A stretch of 27,499 nucleotides of DNA from Fidelibacterota bacterium (GCA_004124535.1 SCKQ01000030.1:1-27499); one strand, 5' to 3'; positions 16,482 to 25,028 are shown, numbered from the stretch's first letter. The notes: generated by a model not told the origin, from the letters alone. Program-made: numbers and translations.

Positions 16482-16769
16482 TCAATTTAATAATAATTTC
16501 TCTACAAGTGCTTGCCACTCCTGCTTCAGTGATGCATCGGAAAATGGTTTATTGGCTCTTTCATACCAATAGTTAGCATTCCATTTATCCCCTTCTTTTC
16601 TATGCAAATAGGCATGTACTTCTGCAGCGTTTTCAGAGTGTATTTCCTGAGTTATCTCATGAGCCTTTTTCCAATCACCAGAACCATCATACCAGAGTGC
16701 TTCCAATAATTTTGTTAAGCCATTCGGTTTACTGTTATTGAGTGATTCCTTGAATTGTGAAAGGTCCAT
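16482..16769 (-). CDS. conserved hypothetical protein, about 95 aa
   Basis: Small soluble helical protein with a Trp/Tyr-rich core: ALWYDGSGDWKKAHEITQEI and VHAYLHRKEGDKWNANYWY. From memory this pattern recurs in many Bacteroidota and proteobacterial hypothetical proteins; no function is known to me. The helix-turn-helix-like repeat spacing (GDWKKAHEI, then GDKWNANYWYERA) is TPR- or Sel1-like. I prefer the ATG at 16769 because homologues as I recall them begin near there; a TTG at 16784 would add five residues. It lies 41-56 nt after yaaA and 36 nt before glpE, inside the presumed operon. Confidence 0.8.
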   Translation of the reverse strand: MDLSQFKESLNNSKPNGLTKLLEALWYDGSGDWKKAHEITQEIHSENAAEVHAYLHRKEGDKWNANYWYERANKPFSDASLKQEWQALVEKLLLN

Positions 16770-16825
16770 ATTATTTAAGGACAATTCTTGAATTATATAT
16801 AAGAAAGAAGCTCTTTTCGGTAAGG

Positions 16826-17593
16826 TTAACTACGGATATATACCAGTTCTTTATCATTGGATAGTTCAGGCTGAAATTCATAACCACTATCGTTAAAATC
16901 CTGTAGTTCATTAACATTATCGACCTTGTTTTTGATAATGTAATTGGCCAACATACCTCTGGCACGTTTGGCAAAAAATGAAATTACCTTTGGTATACCG
17001 TTTTTCACATCCTTAAAGACAGGTTTTACAATAGCCGTATCCAAAGCGTTCAGGTCCACCGCTTTAAAATATTCATCTGAAGCACAATTAACGATATACT
17101 TGCTGCCATGGTCTTTTATTGCTTTTTGCAACCCATCAGCAATTTTACTACCCCAAAAGTCGTAGAGATTTTTTCCCGATGGATTGTCCATTTTTGTACC
17201 CATTTCCAGACGGTAGGGCTGGATCAAGTCCAATGGTCGCAGCAACCCATAGAGACCGGATAGAATTCGTAAATGGTCCTGTGCATAGTCGAAATCATCT
17301 ACACTGAATGTATCTGCTTCCAGTCCAGCATAGGTATCGCCGTTAAATGCCAGCGCAGCCTGTTTCGCATTATTTTCAGTGAATGGTAAATTCCATTCGT
17401 TGAAACGCTGGACCGTCAAATTTGCGATATTTTCACTTACGCCCATCAAATTCATGATCTCATCGAAGGAATAATCCTTGGCCTGGTTCACAAGTGTCTT
17501 TGCGTTATCAAGAAAATCACATTCTGAGAATGCTTTTATAGGCGATGCTGCATCAAAGTTAAGTTTTTTGGCGGGGGATATGACTGCTATCAT
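16826..17593 (-). CDS. yaaA: peroxide stress protein YaaA (UPF0246/DUF328)
   Basis: A 255-aa protein of the YaaA family. Seen: the diagnostic start ISPAKKLNF (residues 5-13), AALAFNGDTYAGLEADTF (about 84-101), LRILSGLYGLLRPLDLIQPYRLEMGTK (about 108-134), IVNCASDEYFKAV and FFAKRARGMLANYII near the end. Length and motif order are complete. In E. coli YaaA is induced by H2O2 and limits DNA and protein damage by lowering intracellular free iron; it also binds DNA. Here it heads a likely operon with a conserved small protein, rhodanese, DCC protein and hydrolase, 175 nt downstream of the CotH-like gene, so it probably has its own promoter in that gap. Confidence 0.93.
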   Translation of the reverse strand: MIAVISPAKKLNFDAASPIKAFSECDFLDNAKTLVNQAKDYSFDEIMNLMGVSENIANLTVQRFNEWNLPFTENNAKQAALAFNGDTYAGLEADTFSVDDFDYAQDHLRILSGLYGLLRPLDLIQPYRLEMGTKMDNPSGKNLYDFWGSKIADGLQKAIKDHGSKYIVNCASDEYFKAVDLNALDTAIVKPVFKDVKNGIPKVISFFAKRARGMLANYIIKNKVDNVNELQDFNDSGYEFQPELSNDKELVYIRS

Positions 17594-17768
17594 GTTTTAC
17601 CTAAATCGTTTTATTGTTTCTAGCATAAAAATTACAACAAAATGCTACATTTTAGACGCAATGTTTATATAAACTACGTTACAAATTGAACAAATTTAGG
17701 TAATGAATATTTGATCCCAGTCCTATTATAAATAAATGGTAATAACTAAGCTAATTAACTTGCACTAA

Positions 17769-20171
17769 TTACTTTATTAAAACCATTTTATTAGTCTGTA
17801 TATATCGTCCAGCCTGTAACTGATAAAGATATATACCTGCGCTTACGTGCTTTCCATAACCATCTTTACCATCCCACCTAACCGTGTGATAACCAGACTC
17901 TTTATTGCCATTATCCAAGACCCTTATTTCCCTTCCAAGCGCATCAAATATTTTCACAATAGCAGCATCTCTTTCAGGGAGATAATACATTATATTTGTT
18001 ACCGGGTTAAATGGATTGGGGTAATTCTGATACAATCGGAAGTTTTCCGGTAAAGTACTAGCCGTTATTTTACCAAGATAATTACTATTTACTGCCCCAG
18101 GGGTGCCATTACCAGTAGATGCTGACCAGTAAGAAAAATGTCCGTTATCCTGCAATGGGTTGGTTAACTCAAGAGTGGGTCCATTACCATCAGGTTCCAA
18201 TGGCCAAGGTTCATCATCATCATATGTTAACGAGTCAACTAAAAATCCACCATTATCATACAAACGAATCAGTTCCCCGCCGCCACTGAGACCATAACCA
18301 AAATCACCTATATAAGACTGAACTTCTGGAAAGTGATTTTTAAAAGCAACGGTATCTCTGCAAATTGTAATATATTCATTGGGTTCTAGCAGCGTACCCT
18401 GAGGTATAATAAAAATATGGTCATCCGACTCATCCTTAAATTCCCAAGCGCCCATGTCAAATGTTGAATCCGTAGGATTATAAATTTCAACCCAATCATC
18501 AGGATTAAAGTTATCAGATGAATGATAATTTATTTCATTTATCGTTGGGGTGAGTCCAGTAAGAGATGAAGATCCGATTGTATAATCAAAAAATACTCTT
18601 TCTGCTTTTTGTGGTTCAAGTATAACTGCATCATTATCCAGTGCCCTAATATAATATTTTACATGAATTCCATTAGAAAAATAGGGAATGTAGGCACCGT
18701 AGATCTGATCATTTTCCCCTCCGTCTTGATGGAGCCCATCATCATACATCTCCACACTTTCAAAATGAGCGCCATAGGGGCTAGTAGTTACCATCAATTC
18801 CACCAGGGTGGCATTTTCGACTACCGAATTGATAAACACTGTATCACCCGGGGCTGGCGTCAGATTATCCTGGGTAACACTGGAAATGACAGGCGGTGTT
18901 TTCGCGATTTCTGCATGACTCGATAAATAAGCCAGTCTTGGTTCCACCGTGGAGGTTATACCGCAAAATTGAAAACCCCACGAATCCAGAAAATTATCGA
19001 CATTGAATCGAAAGTAATCACCAAATAAAAACGGGAAAAAGAGATTTGGATCAGCATCAGCATATGATTCTATACTATCCTGAATCTCTGTGGCCCAGTT
19101 ATAAATATAATCCACATTATATATATCCTCAATAATCGTTCGCAGATGGGCGGTATACAAGAGCTTATATAGTGGGACCTGCATCAGTTTACTGAATAAA
19201 GGCCGTTCGGTGTTATTTTCGAGATCGAATGGATCGTAATAATAAATCCAGTAAATATTTCCCCCTACATCATTAATTACATTTATCAAGGCATTCCCAA
19301 ATGTGTGATCCTTATCCCAGGGAATGATTTCAAACTGGCCGCTGGCATTTTTATACAAATAGAAATTATGCGGTACAAACCAAAAATAATTGTCCATATC
19401 GGGCATTACCGTTGAGACCGCAAAAAACCAAAGGACACGGTCCACATTCAATATTTCTTCAATATTGTCAATATTGTAGTTAAGCGTATAGATCAACTCC
19501 AGTAGATCAGTCCAGCCATGGTCTGACTTCATTTCATACCCTTTCTGGTAGGCATAGGCATTGGAATCGGCACCATACCATTTCAGATCAGGCCCAGCTA
19601 AATAATCCTCACCAAAATGAAATTGCGGCTCACACTTAAAAAAAGTGCCTTGATCGTTGCCAAAATGTTTGCGTAAAAACTGTTTGTTGATCGACTCTAC
19701 ATTCACGTAAAGGCCCATAAGTGTGCCATTAACAGATACATTCATATATCCGGCCTGGGGAGTTGGTAAATAAAGTCCCTCTAAAAGATAGCCAAGGGTC
19801 TCCTTAACGAAGGTGACGTCAAACAAAGCGTTAGATAATTTCAGTTTTTCATAACCCATTACATCCTGATCGTTATGAACATGCTCTACATCAATATTGA
19901 AAGGAAATTTGGGGTTATCTGTTTCCCTTGCTAAAAAGAAGGTGGAATTTCCTTTATACCTGGCGCCTACGCTATCGTAAGTCACACCATTGACAGTAAT
20001 GTCAGCCAGTTCGTAAGTCTTATCATCCACATCCCACCTGGCTTGCAGAATTGAATCATAGCCAGGGTTGTAAAATTCAATATTTATAGAATGAACTTTA
20101 TAAGGATCGTACAGTTCTTGAGGATATAAAATAGATAATAATACGAATGAAAGTGGCAATGACTTCAGCAA
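17769..20171 (-). CDS. secreted CotH-kinase-like protein with LTD and T9SS-type sorting domains
   Basis: An 800-aa multi-domain secreted protein. Start: TTG at 20171, the only start codon before the upstream stop that fits, with AGGA about 9 nt upstream; it opens a signal peptide (MLKSLPLSFVLLSILYP). Domains: a CotH-type atypical protein kinase (about 25-430) with RYKGNST, LMGLYVNVE and the catalytic-type IIPWDKDHTFG (282-292); a beta-sandwich (about 440-535); a lamin-tail domain (LTD, about 545-690, INEINYHSS, DDWVEIYNPT, GDFGYGLSGGGELIRL); and a FlgD-like sorting domain (YPNPFNPVTN to KMVLIK). Bacterial CotH proteins phosphorylate partner proteins; LTD domains are common on exported enzymes. 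It is the third gene of a run with the Gfo/Idh and peroxidase-beta-helix genes (27-nt gap). Confidence 0.9.
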   Translation of the reverse strand: MLKSLPLSFVLLSILYPQELYDPYKVHSINIEFYNPGYDSILQARWDVDDKTYELADITVNGVTYDSVGARYKGNSTFFLARETDNPKFPFNIDVEHVHNDQDVMGYEKLKLSNALFDVTFVKETLGYLLEGLYLPTPQAGYMNVSVNGTLMGLYVNVESINKQFLRKHFGNDQGTFFKCEPQFHFGEDYLAGPDLKWYGADSNAYAYQKGYEMKSDHGWTDLLELIYTLNYNIDNIEEILNVDRVLWFFAVSTVMPDMDNYFWFVPHNFYLYKNASGQFEIIPWDKDHTFGNALINVINDVGGNIYWIYYYDPFDLENNTERPLFSKLMQVPLYKLLYTAHLRTIIEDIYNVDYIYNWATEIQDSIESYADADPNLFFPFLFGDYFRFNVDNFLDSWGFQFCGITSTVEPRLAYLSSHAEIAKTPPVISSVTQDNLTPAPGDTVFINSVVENATLVELMVTTSPYGAHFESVEMYDDGLHQDGGENDQIYGAYIPYFSNGIHVKYYIRALDNDAVILEPQKAERVFFDYTIGSSSLTGLTPTINEINYHSSDNFNPDDWVEIYNPTDSTFDMGAWEFKDESDDHIFIIPQGTLLEPNEYITICRDTVAFKNHFPEVQSYIGDFGYGLSGGGELIRLYDNGGFLVDSLTYDDDEPWPLEPDGNGPTLELTNPLQDNGHFSYWSASTGNGTPGAVNSNYLGKITASTLPENFRLYQNYPNPFNPVTNIMYYLPERDAAIVKIFDALGREIRVLDNGNKESGYHTVRWDGKDGYGKHVSAGIYLYQLQAGRYIQTNKMVLIK

Positions 20172-20198
20172 AGTGTTGTTTCCTGACTTAGGTTTGAC

Positions 20199-22493
20199 TT
20201 AACCGAATATATTAAACAAGAGCCTCCATATCCTATAATTCGTTTTTCTACCGATCCAGGACCAATTCTTATCAGGCAGGGTAGGCGGAATACTACTTAC
20301 ATTTTTTTCATGCCAATTATTGCTGTAGCCTGTCACATCCCAAAGTAAATCAGCTCCATCAAGCCCCGATTCAACAACAATTTTTGCCGGTTCATAGCCA
20401 TTATTCTGATAATCGTTATCATGAACCCAACAGGCATCAGGTATAGGATCCACATCATACACATTATCTTCTCCGAAAAATAAATCCAATCCTATCACTG
20501 CGGCACCAAAGGATTGGTTATCATGAAATCTATTGCCCGTTACTTCAACACTATCACCAGCCATGACCATCAAGCCGGTGCCCTGTGGAACATTACTCAC
20601 AATTGAACCGGGTTCACCGAAATTCACATGATTATTTTTATAGATATAATTATTCACGATCTTGCAGTTTGATGAAACTTTTGATGGGTTATTTGGCAGC
20701 AGAAATACCAGTATACCACCTGCATTATCATACACCTCGTTATTCTCAACCAAAACATTTACCGAATTTTCGATCTCAATGCCGGTAACATTGCCATAGG
20801 CAACGTTATTACGAACTACAATATCCTTGGATTGACCAACATAAATTCCGGCATCACTGATTCCAGTGACACTGCATTGCTCAATCAAGACACCGACACA
20901 CTCAACCGGATAGACACCGTAGAGGCCTGTGTTATCACAATGTATATTTCGAAATGTGACTGCCATGGATCGATTCAGCATTAAACCATTGGCTGTATAA
21001 TCCTTAATCACAAAACCATTAATCTCAATGTTACTTCCGGTACCTACCGCCGCATCCGGTAACTTATTCTGACCATTCAAAATGGGCCAGGCACCATTTT
21101 TCTGTTGGCCCATAATGGTGATATTTGATTTGTCGATCATTAGCGTCTCAGAATACTCCCCGGGCAAGACCATTACTGTATCTCCCGCTTGAGCCATTTC
21201 AATCCCATCCTGTATTGTCTGCGACGGTTTCACGATTATGCGTTTACCTACACGTTTGAGATTGACTTGCTCTGGTTTCACAAATTCATCCACATGACCA
21301 GCTAATTGGAACGACTGGTTTTCCAATGAAGGCACCACTGACAATCCAGAAGGGACTTTATCTGGAATAACTGGTTTATTCGACTCATCTGTGAGCGCGT
21401 GCAAAAATGCGACCATATCCTGCCGTTCATCAGCACTTAGTTCAAACTTGCGGATCTTATCATCCAATGTTGCCGGTTTGAACCCATGAGCTGCGCCGCC
21501 GCCGCCGGCATAAAAGTCAATGACCTCATCCAGTGTCTGGAAAGCACCATTATGCATATAGGGTGCCGTCAGAGCTATATTTCTCAGAGTGGGAACTTTG
21601 AAGGCGCGTTCATACCCTTTGCCAACAATTTCCGCCCGCCCCAAGTCCGGTTCTTGGTCATTAATATCTGGTACACCAACCACCTTGAAGTCGGGGTTGT
21701 TAAAGGTAGGGAAATTGTGACATTCGAAACAGCGTGTTTTTAAGGAACGGAATAAATTCAATCCGCGACGTTCTGATCTGGATAATGCTAAATGATCGCC
21801 CTGGGCATATTTATCGAACCGGGAATTATTGGCGATGATGGTACGCTCAAAAGCAGCAATAGCAAAGGTTACATTTTCAAATGTAAGTACCGGTCCTGCG
21901 TTATAGCCAAACACCTCATTGAATAATTGCACATATTCAGGTACCTGCAGTAATTCCTGAACCAGTTCATCTTTATCCTGGGCCATTTCCTTCATGTCCT
22001 GAATTGGGAAAGAGGCCTGATGTTCCAGGTCATCTGCTCGACCATCCCAGAACTGGAGGTGATTATAGGCAGAATTCCAGATTGTGGGTGAACCGCGACG
22101 AAGTACTTGCCCGCCCTTACGATCCTGTCCTATACCAGAGCCGCCCTGACCCATAGATAATGCTCTATTATCAGTAAAACCCAGATCCGGATGGTGACAA
22201 TGAGCACAGGAGATGGTATTATCAACGGATAGAATAGGATCGAAATATAACAATCTTCCTAATTTTACTTTCTCTGGAGAAGTAGGGTTATTTCCCCGAA
22301 TTAGCATGGTTGGATAAGCCCTGTTCAGATTTACAGAAGCAGTAATATTTCCGAAAAAATTATCAATAAAATCATGCTGGGAAATCGTACTATAGGCACC
22401 GCCCATATTCTTATCCAGCGCCGAAATGGGGATGATCAATAGCACCAGAAAGATAATGAAAACAATTCCGATGATTTTAATAAGCCGGTTCAT
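20199..22493 (-). CDS. di-heme cytochrome c peroxidase fused to a right-handed parallel beta-helix domain
   Basis: A 764-aa exported fusion. Residues 1-26 are a hydrophobic anchor or signal. Residues about 60-375 are a MauG/bacterial cytochrome c peroxidase domain: KLGRLLYFDP, heme 1 CAHCHH (C96, C99, H100), the QFWDGRADDLEHQA loop, heme 2 CFECHN (C255, C258, H259), FKVPTLRNIALTAPYMHNGAF with the likely axial Met313, and a final MVAFLHALT helix. Residues about 415-730 form pectate-lyase-like beta-helix turns (IIVKPSQTIQDGIEMAQAGDTVMVLPGEY, then GIYVGQSKDIVVRNNVAYGNVTGIEIENS). It abuts the Gfo/Idh gene (TAA then ATG with no gap). The peroxidase probably reduces H2O2 or oxidises a substrate held by the helix domain; the substrate is unknown. 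Confidence 0.9.
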   Translation of the reverse strand: MNRLIKIIGIVFIIFLVLLIIPISALDKNMGGAYSTISQHDFIDNFFGNITASVNLNRAYPTMLIRGNNPTSPEKVKLGRLLYFDPILSVDNTISCAHCHHPDLGFTDNRALSMGQGGSGIGQDRKGGQVLRRGSPTIWNSAYNHLQFWDGRADDLEHQASFPIQDMKEMAQDKDELVQELLQVPEYVQLFNEVFGYNAGPVLTFENVTFAIAAFERTIIANNSRFDKYAQGDHLALSRSERRGLNLFRSLKTRCFECHNFPTFNNPDFKVVGVPDINDQEPDLGRAEIVGKGYERAFKVPTLRNIALTAPYMHNGAFQTLDEVIDFYAGGGGAAHGFKPATLDDKIRKFELSADERQDMVAFLHALTDESNKPVIPDKVPSGLSVVPSLENQSFQLAGHVDEFVKPEQVNLKRVGKRIIVKPSQTIQDGIEMAQAGDTVMVLPGEYSETLMIDKSNITIMGQQKNGAWPILNGQNKLPDAAVGTGSNIEINGFVIKDYTANGLMLNRSMAVTFRNIHCDNTGLYGVYPVECVGVLIEQCSVTGISDAGIYVGQSKDIVVRNNVAYGNVTGIEIENSVNVLVENNEVYDNAGGILVFLLPNNPSKVSSNCKIVNNYIYKNNHVNFGEPGSIVSNVPQGTGLMVMAGDSVEVTGNRFHDNQSFGAAVIGLDLFFGEDNVYDVDPIPDACWVHDNDYQNNGYEPAKIVVESGLDGADLLWDVTGYSNNWHEKNVSSIPPTLPDKNWSWIGRKTNYRIWRLLFNIFG

Positions 22494-23837
22494 TTACAGT
22501 GCCCAACCTTTGCGATATTTCTTGTCAATATACCGATTGGCCTTATCCAGGTTGGTAAAGCGCATATTGGGGCCATCCCACTGCAAGGTGGTATGTTTAT
22601 CAGCAATACGGAGCGCAATACAACCAAGCAACATAGTTTCGGTCAGTTTCCCAGCATAATCAAAATTGGATGTGGTCGGAGAGCCTGTCTTGCATGCTGC
22701 GATCCATTCTTCCCGGATCCCAGGTGACCTGGGTATTGTTTTTGGCGGTGGATCGAAATCTTTCATTCTGGCCTTCGGAAGCAGTACTGGATCCCGGCCA
22801 TAAGTACCACAAGATAATTTCCCCTTTGTACCTACAAAAAGAACACCGCCGCCACTATCTCCCATACGCTGTCCATCTTCCAGTTCTTCTGGCCGCAGAG
22901 GTCGAAGACCACCATCATACCATACAAGTTTTACCGGAACCATACTTTTACGCGCGGGGAATTGATACGTTACCATAGATGACTGGGGGTAGGTTTCATC
23001 ATTTATCGGACTTGAACTGGCCTGAACACTAACCGGGTCACCAAGTTTCAACGCCCAGAATGGCTGGTCCATCAAGTGCGCACCCATATCACCCAGAGCA
23101 CCAGTCCCATAATCAAGCCAACCACGCCAGCTAAATGGCAAATAGGCTGGGTGGTACGGCCGTTTCGGTGCCGGTCCCTGCCATAGATCCCAATCCAATG
23201 TGGAAGGTACTACAGGATTTTCTTTTGGGCGATCTATACCCTGTGGCCAAATGGGTCGGTTTGTCCAGACATGCGCCTCATAGACGTCTCCGATGGCCCC
23301 GCTCCAGATCCATTCATTGATCAACCGTGCCCCTTCGCCAGCATGCCCCTGGTTACCCATCTGTGTTGCTACTTTCATTGCCCTGGCCGTTTCGCCAAGT
23401 TTTCGAGCCTCTTGAACTGTGTGAGTCAGCGGTTTCTGCACATAGGCATGCTTGCCCATCTTCATGGCTATCATTGCTGCAACGGCATGAGTGTGGTCCG
23501 GTGTACTGATAGTTACGGCATCAATCTCTTTTTCCTGGTCAAGGAGAACACGAAAGTCCTTATAACGTTTAGCCTTGGGGAATTTTTTGTAGGCCTTTGC
23601 GGCTCGTTCATCATCGACATCACAAAGAGCATAGATATTTTCAGAATTAACGCCGACTGTGTCATTATAACCCATGCCGCCAACTCCGATACAGGCCATA
23701 TTCAATTTATCACTTGGTGCAGTATAGCCATTACCCCCCAAAACATAGCGCGGCACAATAGTAAAGGCTGCGGCTGCAGCAGTTTTGCCAATAAATTCCC
23801 TTCTGGTAATAGACCGTTTTTTCTTTTTATCGATCAT
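22494..23837 (-). CDS. Tat-exported Gfo/Idh/MocA family oxidoreductase
   Basis: A 447-aa NAD(P)-dependent oxidoreductase with a twin-arginine leader (SITRREFIGKTAAAAAF, residues 9-25), so it is exported folded with cofactor. Seen: the Rossmann motif ACIGVGGMGYND (about 49-60), CDVDDERA, the family motif VQKPLTHTVQEA around the EKP-equivalent, and a long C-terminal alpha/beta domain with DYGTGALGDMGAHLMDQPFWAL, typical of the secreted Gfo/Idh subgroup abundant in Planctomycetota and Bacteroidota that acts on glycans or sugar derivatives. Lys in QKP is kept (Gln replaces the usual Glu). It is the first gene of the peroxidase-beta-helix and CotH trio, and its stop touches the next ATG. Confidence 0.93.
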   Translation of the reverse strand: MIDKKKKRSITRREFIGKTAAAAAFTIVPRYVLGGNGYTAPSDKLNMACIGVGGMGYNDTVGVNSENIYALCDVDDERAAKAYKKFPKAKRYKDFRVLLDQEKEIDAVTISTPDHTHAVAAMIAMKMGKHAYVQKPLTHTVQEARKLGETARAMKVATQMGNQGHAGEGARLINEWIWSGAIGDVYEAHVWTNRPIWPQGIDRPKENPVVPSTLDWDLWQGPAPKRPYHPAYLPFSWRGWLDYGTGALGDMGAHLMDQPFWALKLGDPVSVQASSSPINDETYPQSSMVTYQFPARKSMVPVKLVWYDGGLRPLRPEELEDGQRMGDSGGGVLFVGTKGKLSCGTYGRDPVLLPKARMKDFDPPPKTIPRSPGIREEWIAACKTGSPTTSNFDYAGKLTETMLLGCIALRIADKHTTLQWDGPNMRFTNLDKANRYIDKKYRKGWAL

Positions 23838-23864
23838 GTTTTAATCCCAGATAGAATTTTATGA

Positions 23865-23987
23865 CTAATTTCTTCGGTCTTCGCCAGAACGCCTTTCTGC
23901 ACCAATTCTATGATCACTACCTATTGATTGATCCTTTTTTCTGCGGTCGTCAGCTCTACGATCCTGTTTCTTTCTTTTTTCTTCCAT
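23865..23987 (-). CDS. 40-aa charged protein with ERR/DRR repeats
   Basis: Tiny ORF: ATG at 23987, SD-like AGAGGGAA 5 nt upstream, TAG at 23865-23867. The product starts MEEKRKKQDRRADDRRKKDQ and ends RIGAERRSGEDRRN. It is almost entirely charged, with two DRR/ERR clusters; the ERRSGxDRR form is familiar from the N-terminal tails of PilZ and other regulatory proteins. It stands between the LON-domain gene (90-nt gap) and the Gfo/Idh gene (27-nt gap), on the same strand. A real peptide is supported by the SD and the non-random motif pair. Alternatives are a detached linker fragment of a lost PilZ protein, or simply a low-complexity ORF. Function unknown. Confidence 0.5.
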   Translation of the reverse strand: MEEKRKKQDRRADDRRKKDQSIGSDHRIGAERRSGEDRRN

Positions 23988-24077
23988 TTTTCTTCCCTCT
24001 ATTTACCAATTAATATACCATTATTTCCCCAAATTTATGGACTGTATCGTATTAACCAGCCATCAGAATCATATTGG

Positions 24078-24668
24078 TTATGCTTCGGATATTTGCTGTC
24101 CATTGGTTCCAAAGGATACCATAGACATAACACCAGTGAAAATACGGCTAATAACCTTCAAACGCTGATTTTCATCATTTGTCTCAATAAGCTTTTGCTT
24201 TATTTTGTTAGGCAGATTGATTAACTCGACAAAATCAAACGATTGATTTTTGGCCATATGGCGCTCCATATCTTCGTTCAACCCTAGTTTCAACAATATG
24301 TGCAGGTATTGATCTCGTGTCTTTTCTAATAAATCTGTTGTAGCAGATTCTTGGTCCTCAAGGTATGTAACGTTACCAATCCAGAGCTTATCGTTTTCTT
24401 GCACTTTGTCTTTGATACGAAAGCACCGCTGTCCTTGGACGATTATATCATATTCGCCAGTAGGGTGTTCTTTTAATACCCGGATTATCTTCACACTGCA
24501 GCCAATACTTTTTACTCCCTTTTCATCTCTTAACACAATCCCAAACGGAGCACCCGTTTTAATGCGATCCTTTATCATCCGCTTGTAGCGCGGTTCAAAT
24601 ATGTGTAAAGGAATTCGCTCCCTGGGCAGGGCGACGATGTTTAAAGGAAATAGTGGGATATTATCCAA
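24078..24668 (-). CDS. LON substrate-binding (N-terminal) domain protein
   Basis: A 196-aa protein consisting only of the LON N-terminal domain (Lon_substr_bdg) without ATPase or protease parts. Seen: IPLFPLNIVALPRERIPLHIFEPRYKRMI (residues 4-32), the classic start; FGIVLRDEKG, GCSVKIIRV, YDIIVQGQRCFRI, then a helical bundle from about residue 110. The start is TTG at 24668; the upstream frame reaches a stop within five codons, so no earlier start is possible. It is 14 nt after the 103-aa gene. Stand-alone LON-domain proteins are widespread and their role is unclear (possibly an adaptor or peptide-binding protein). It is cytosolic. Confidence 0.9.
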   Translation of the reverse strand: MDNIPLFPLNIVALPRERIPLHIFEPRYKRMIKDRIKTGAPFGIVLRDEKGVKSIGCSVKIIRVLKEHPTGEYDIIVQGQRCFRIKDKVQENDKLWIGNVTYLEDQESATTDLLEKTRDQYLHILLKLGLNEDMERHMAKNQSFDFVELINLPNKIKQKLIETNDENQRLKVISRIFTGVMSMVSFGTNGQQISEA

Positions 24669-24682
24669 AAAATAAACTCATA

Positions 24683-24994
24683 TTATTCATCTATTTTTGA
24701 CAAGTATCCCCACAAAGACTGGCCATCAATTTCCGGGTCGTCGTTGATCTCTATTATTTCCATATCATGAAAATATTGATCGTAAACAGTCTCCCGTTCA
24801 TGGGCTAAGGGTGTTTCGCAAAAACAGGTTTCACACCATTCTACGACCATTGGTTTAGTCAATTTCGCCTTTCGGATCGATGATATGATCTCTCGGCCAT
24901 TTGGTTTCTGGCCCGTGATGGTTCCGTCACTCAATTTCTGGTAAAATTCACCCATTTTTTCTTCCTTCATTGTCGCTTTTACATGATAACGCAT
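24683..24994 (-). CDS. conserved hypothetical protein with CxxCxC, 103 aa
   Basis: Small soluble protein with a probable ferredoxin-like or dimeric alpha-beta-barrel beginning (MRYHVKATMKEEKMGEFYQKL) and a distinctive middle VEWCETCFCETPLAHERETVYDQYF, which holds three Cys in the pattern CxxCxC (about residues 53-58). From memory similar hypothetical proteins occur in diverse bacteria with the TPLxHERxTVYDxYF part strongly kept. The Cys cluster could bind metal or be redox-active. It is 34 nt after the M28 peptidase and 14 nt before the LON-domain gene. Function unknown. Confidence 0.8.
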   Translation of the reverse strand: MRYHVKATMKEEKMGEFYQKLSDGTITGQKPNGREIISSIRKAKLTKPMVVEWCETCFCETPLAHERETVYDQYFHDMEIIEINDDPEIDGQSLWGYLSKIDE

Positions 24995-25028
24995 AGGACT
25001 ATTTAATATTTGCGATGTCTTCCCGGTT

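Noticed and set aside
17598..17702. 9-bp inverted repeat TACCTAAAT / ATTTAGGTA, 87 nt apart, upstream of yaaA, and a 6-bp TAGCAT/ATGCTA pair
   Set aside because: Arms are short and far apart in very AT-rich DNA; no reason to prefer them over chance.
23271..23864. 197-aa plus-strand open frame
   Set aside because: It lies antisense to the well-supported Gfo/Idh gene, shows no recognisable motif, and its Cys/His/Phe-rich composition looks like a reversed coding strand.
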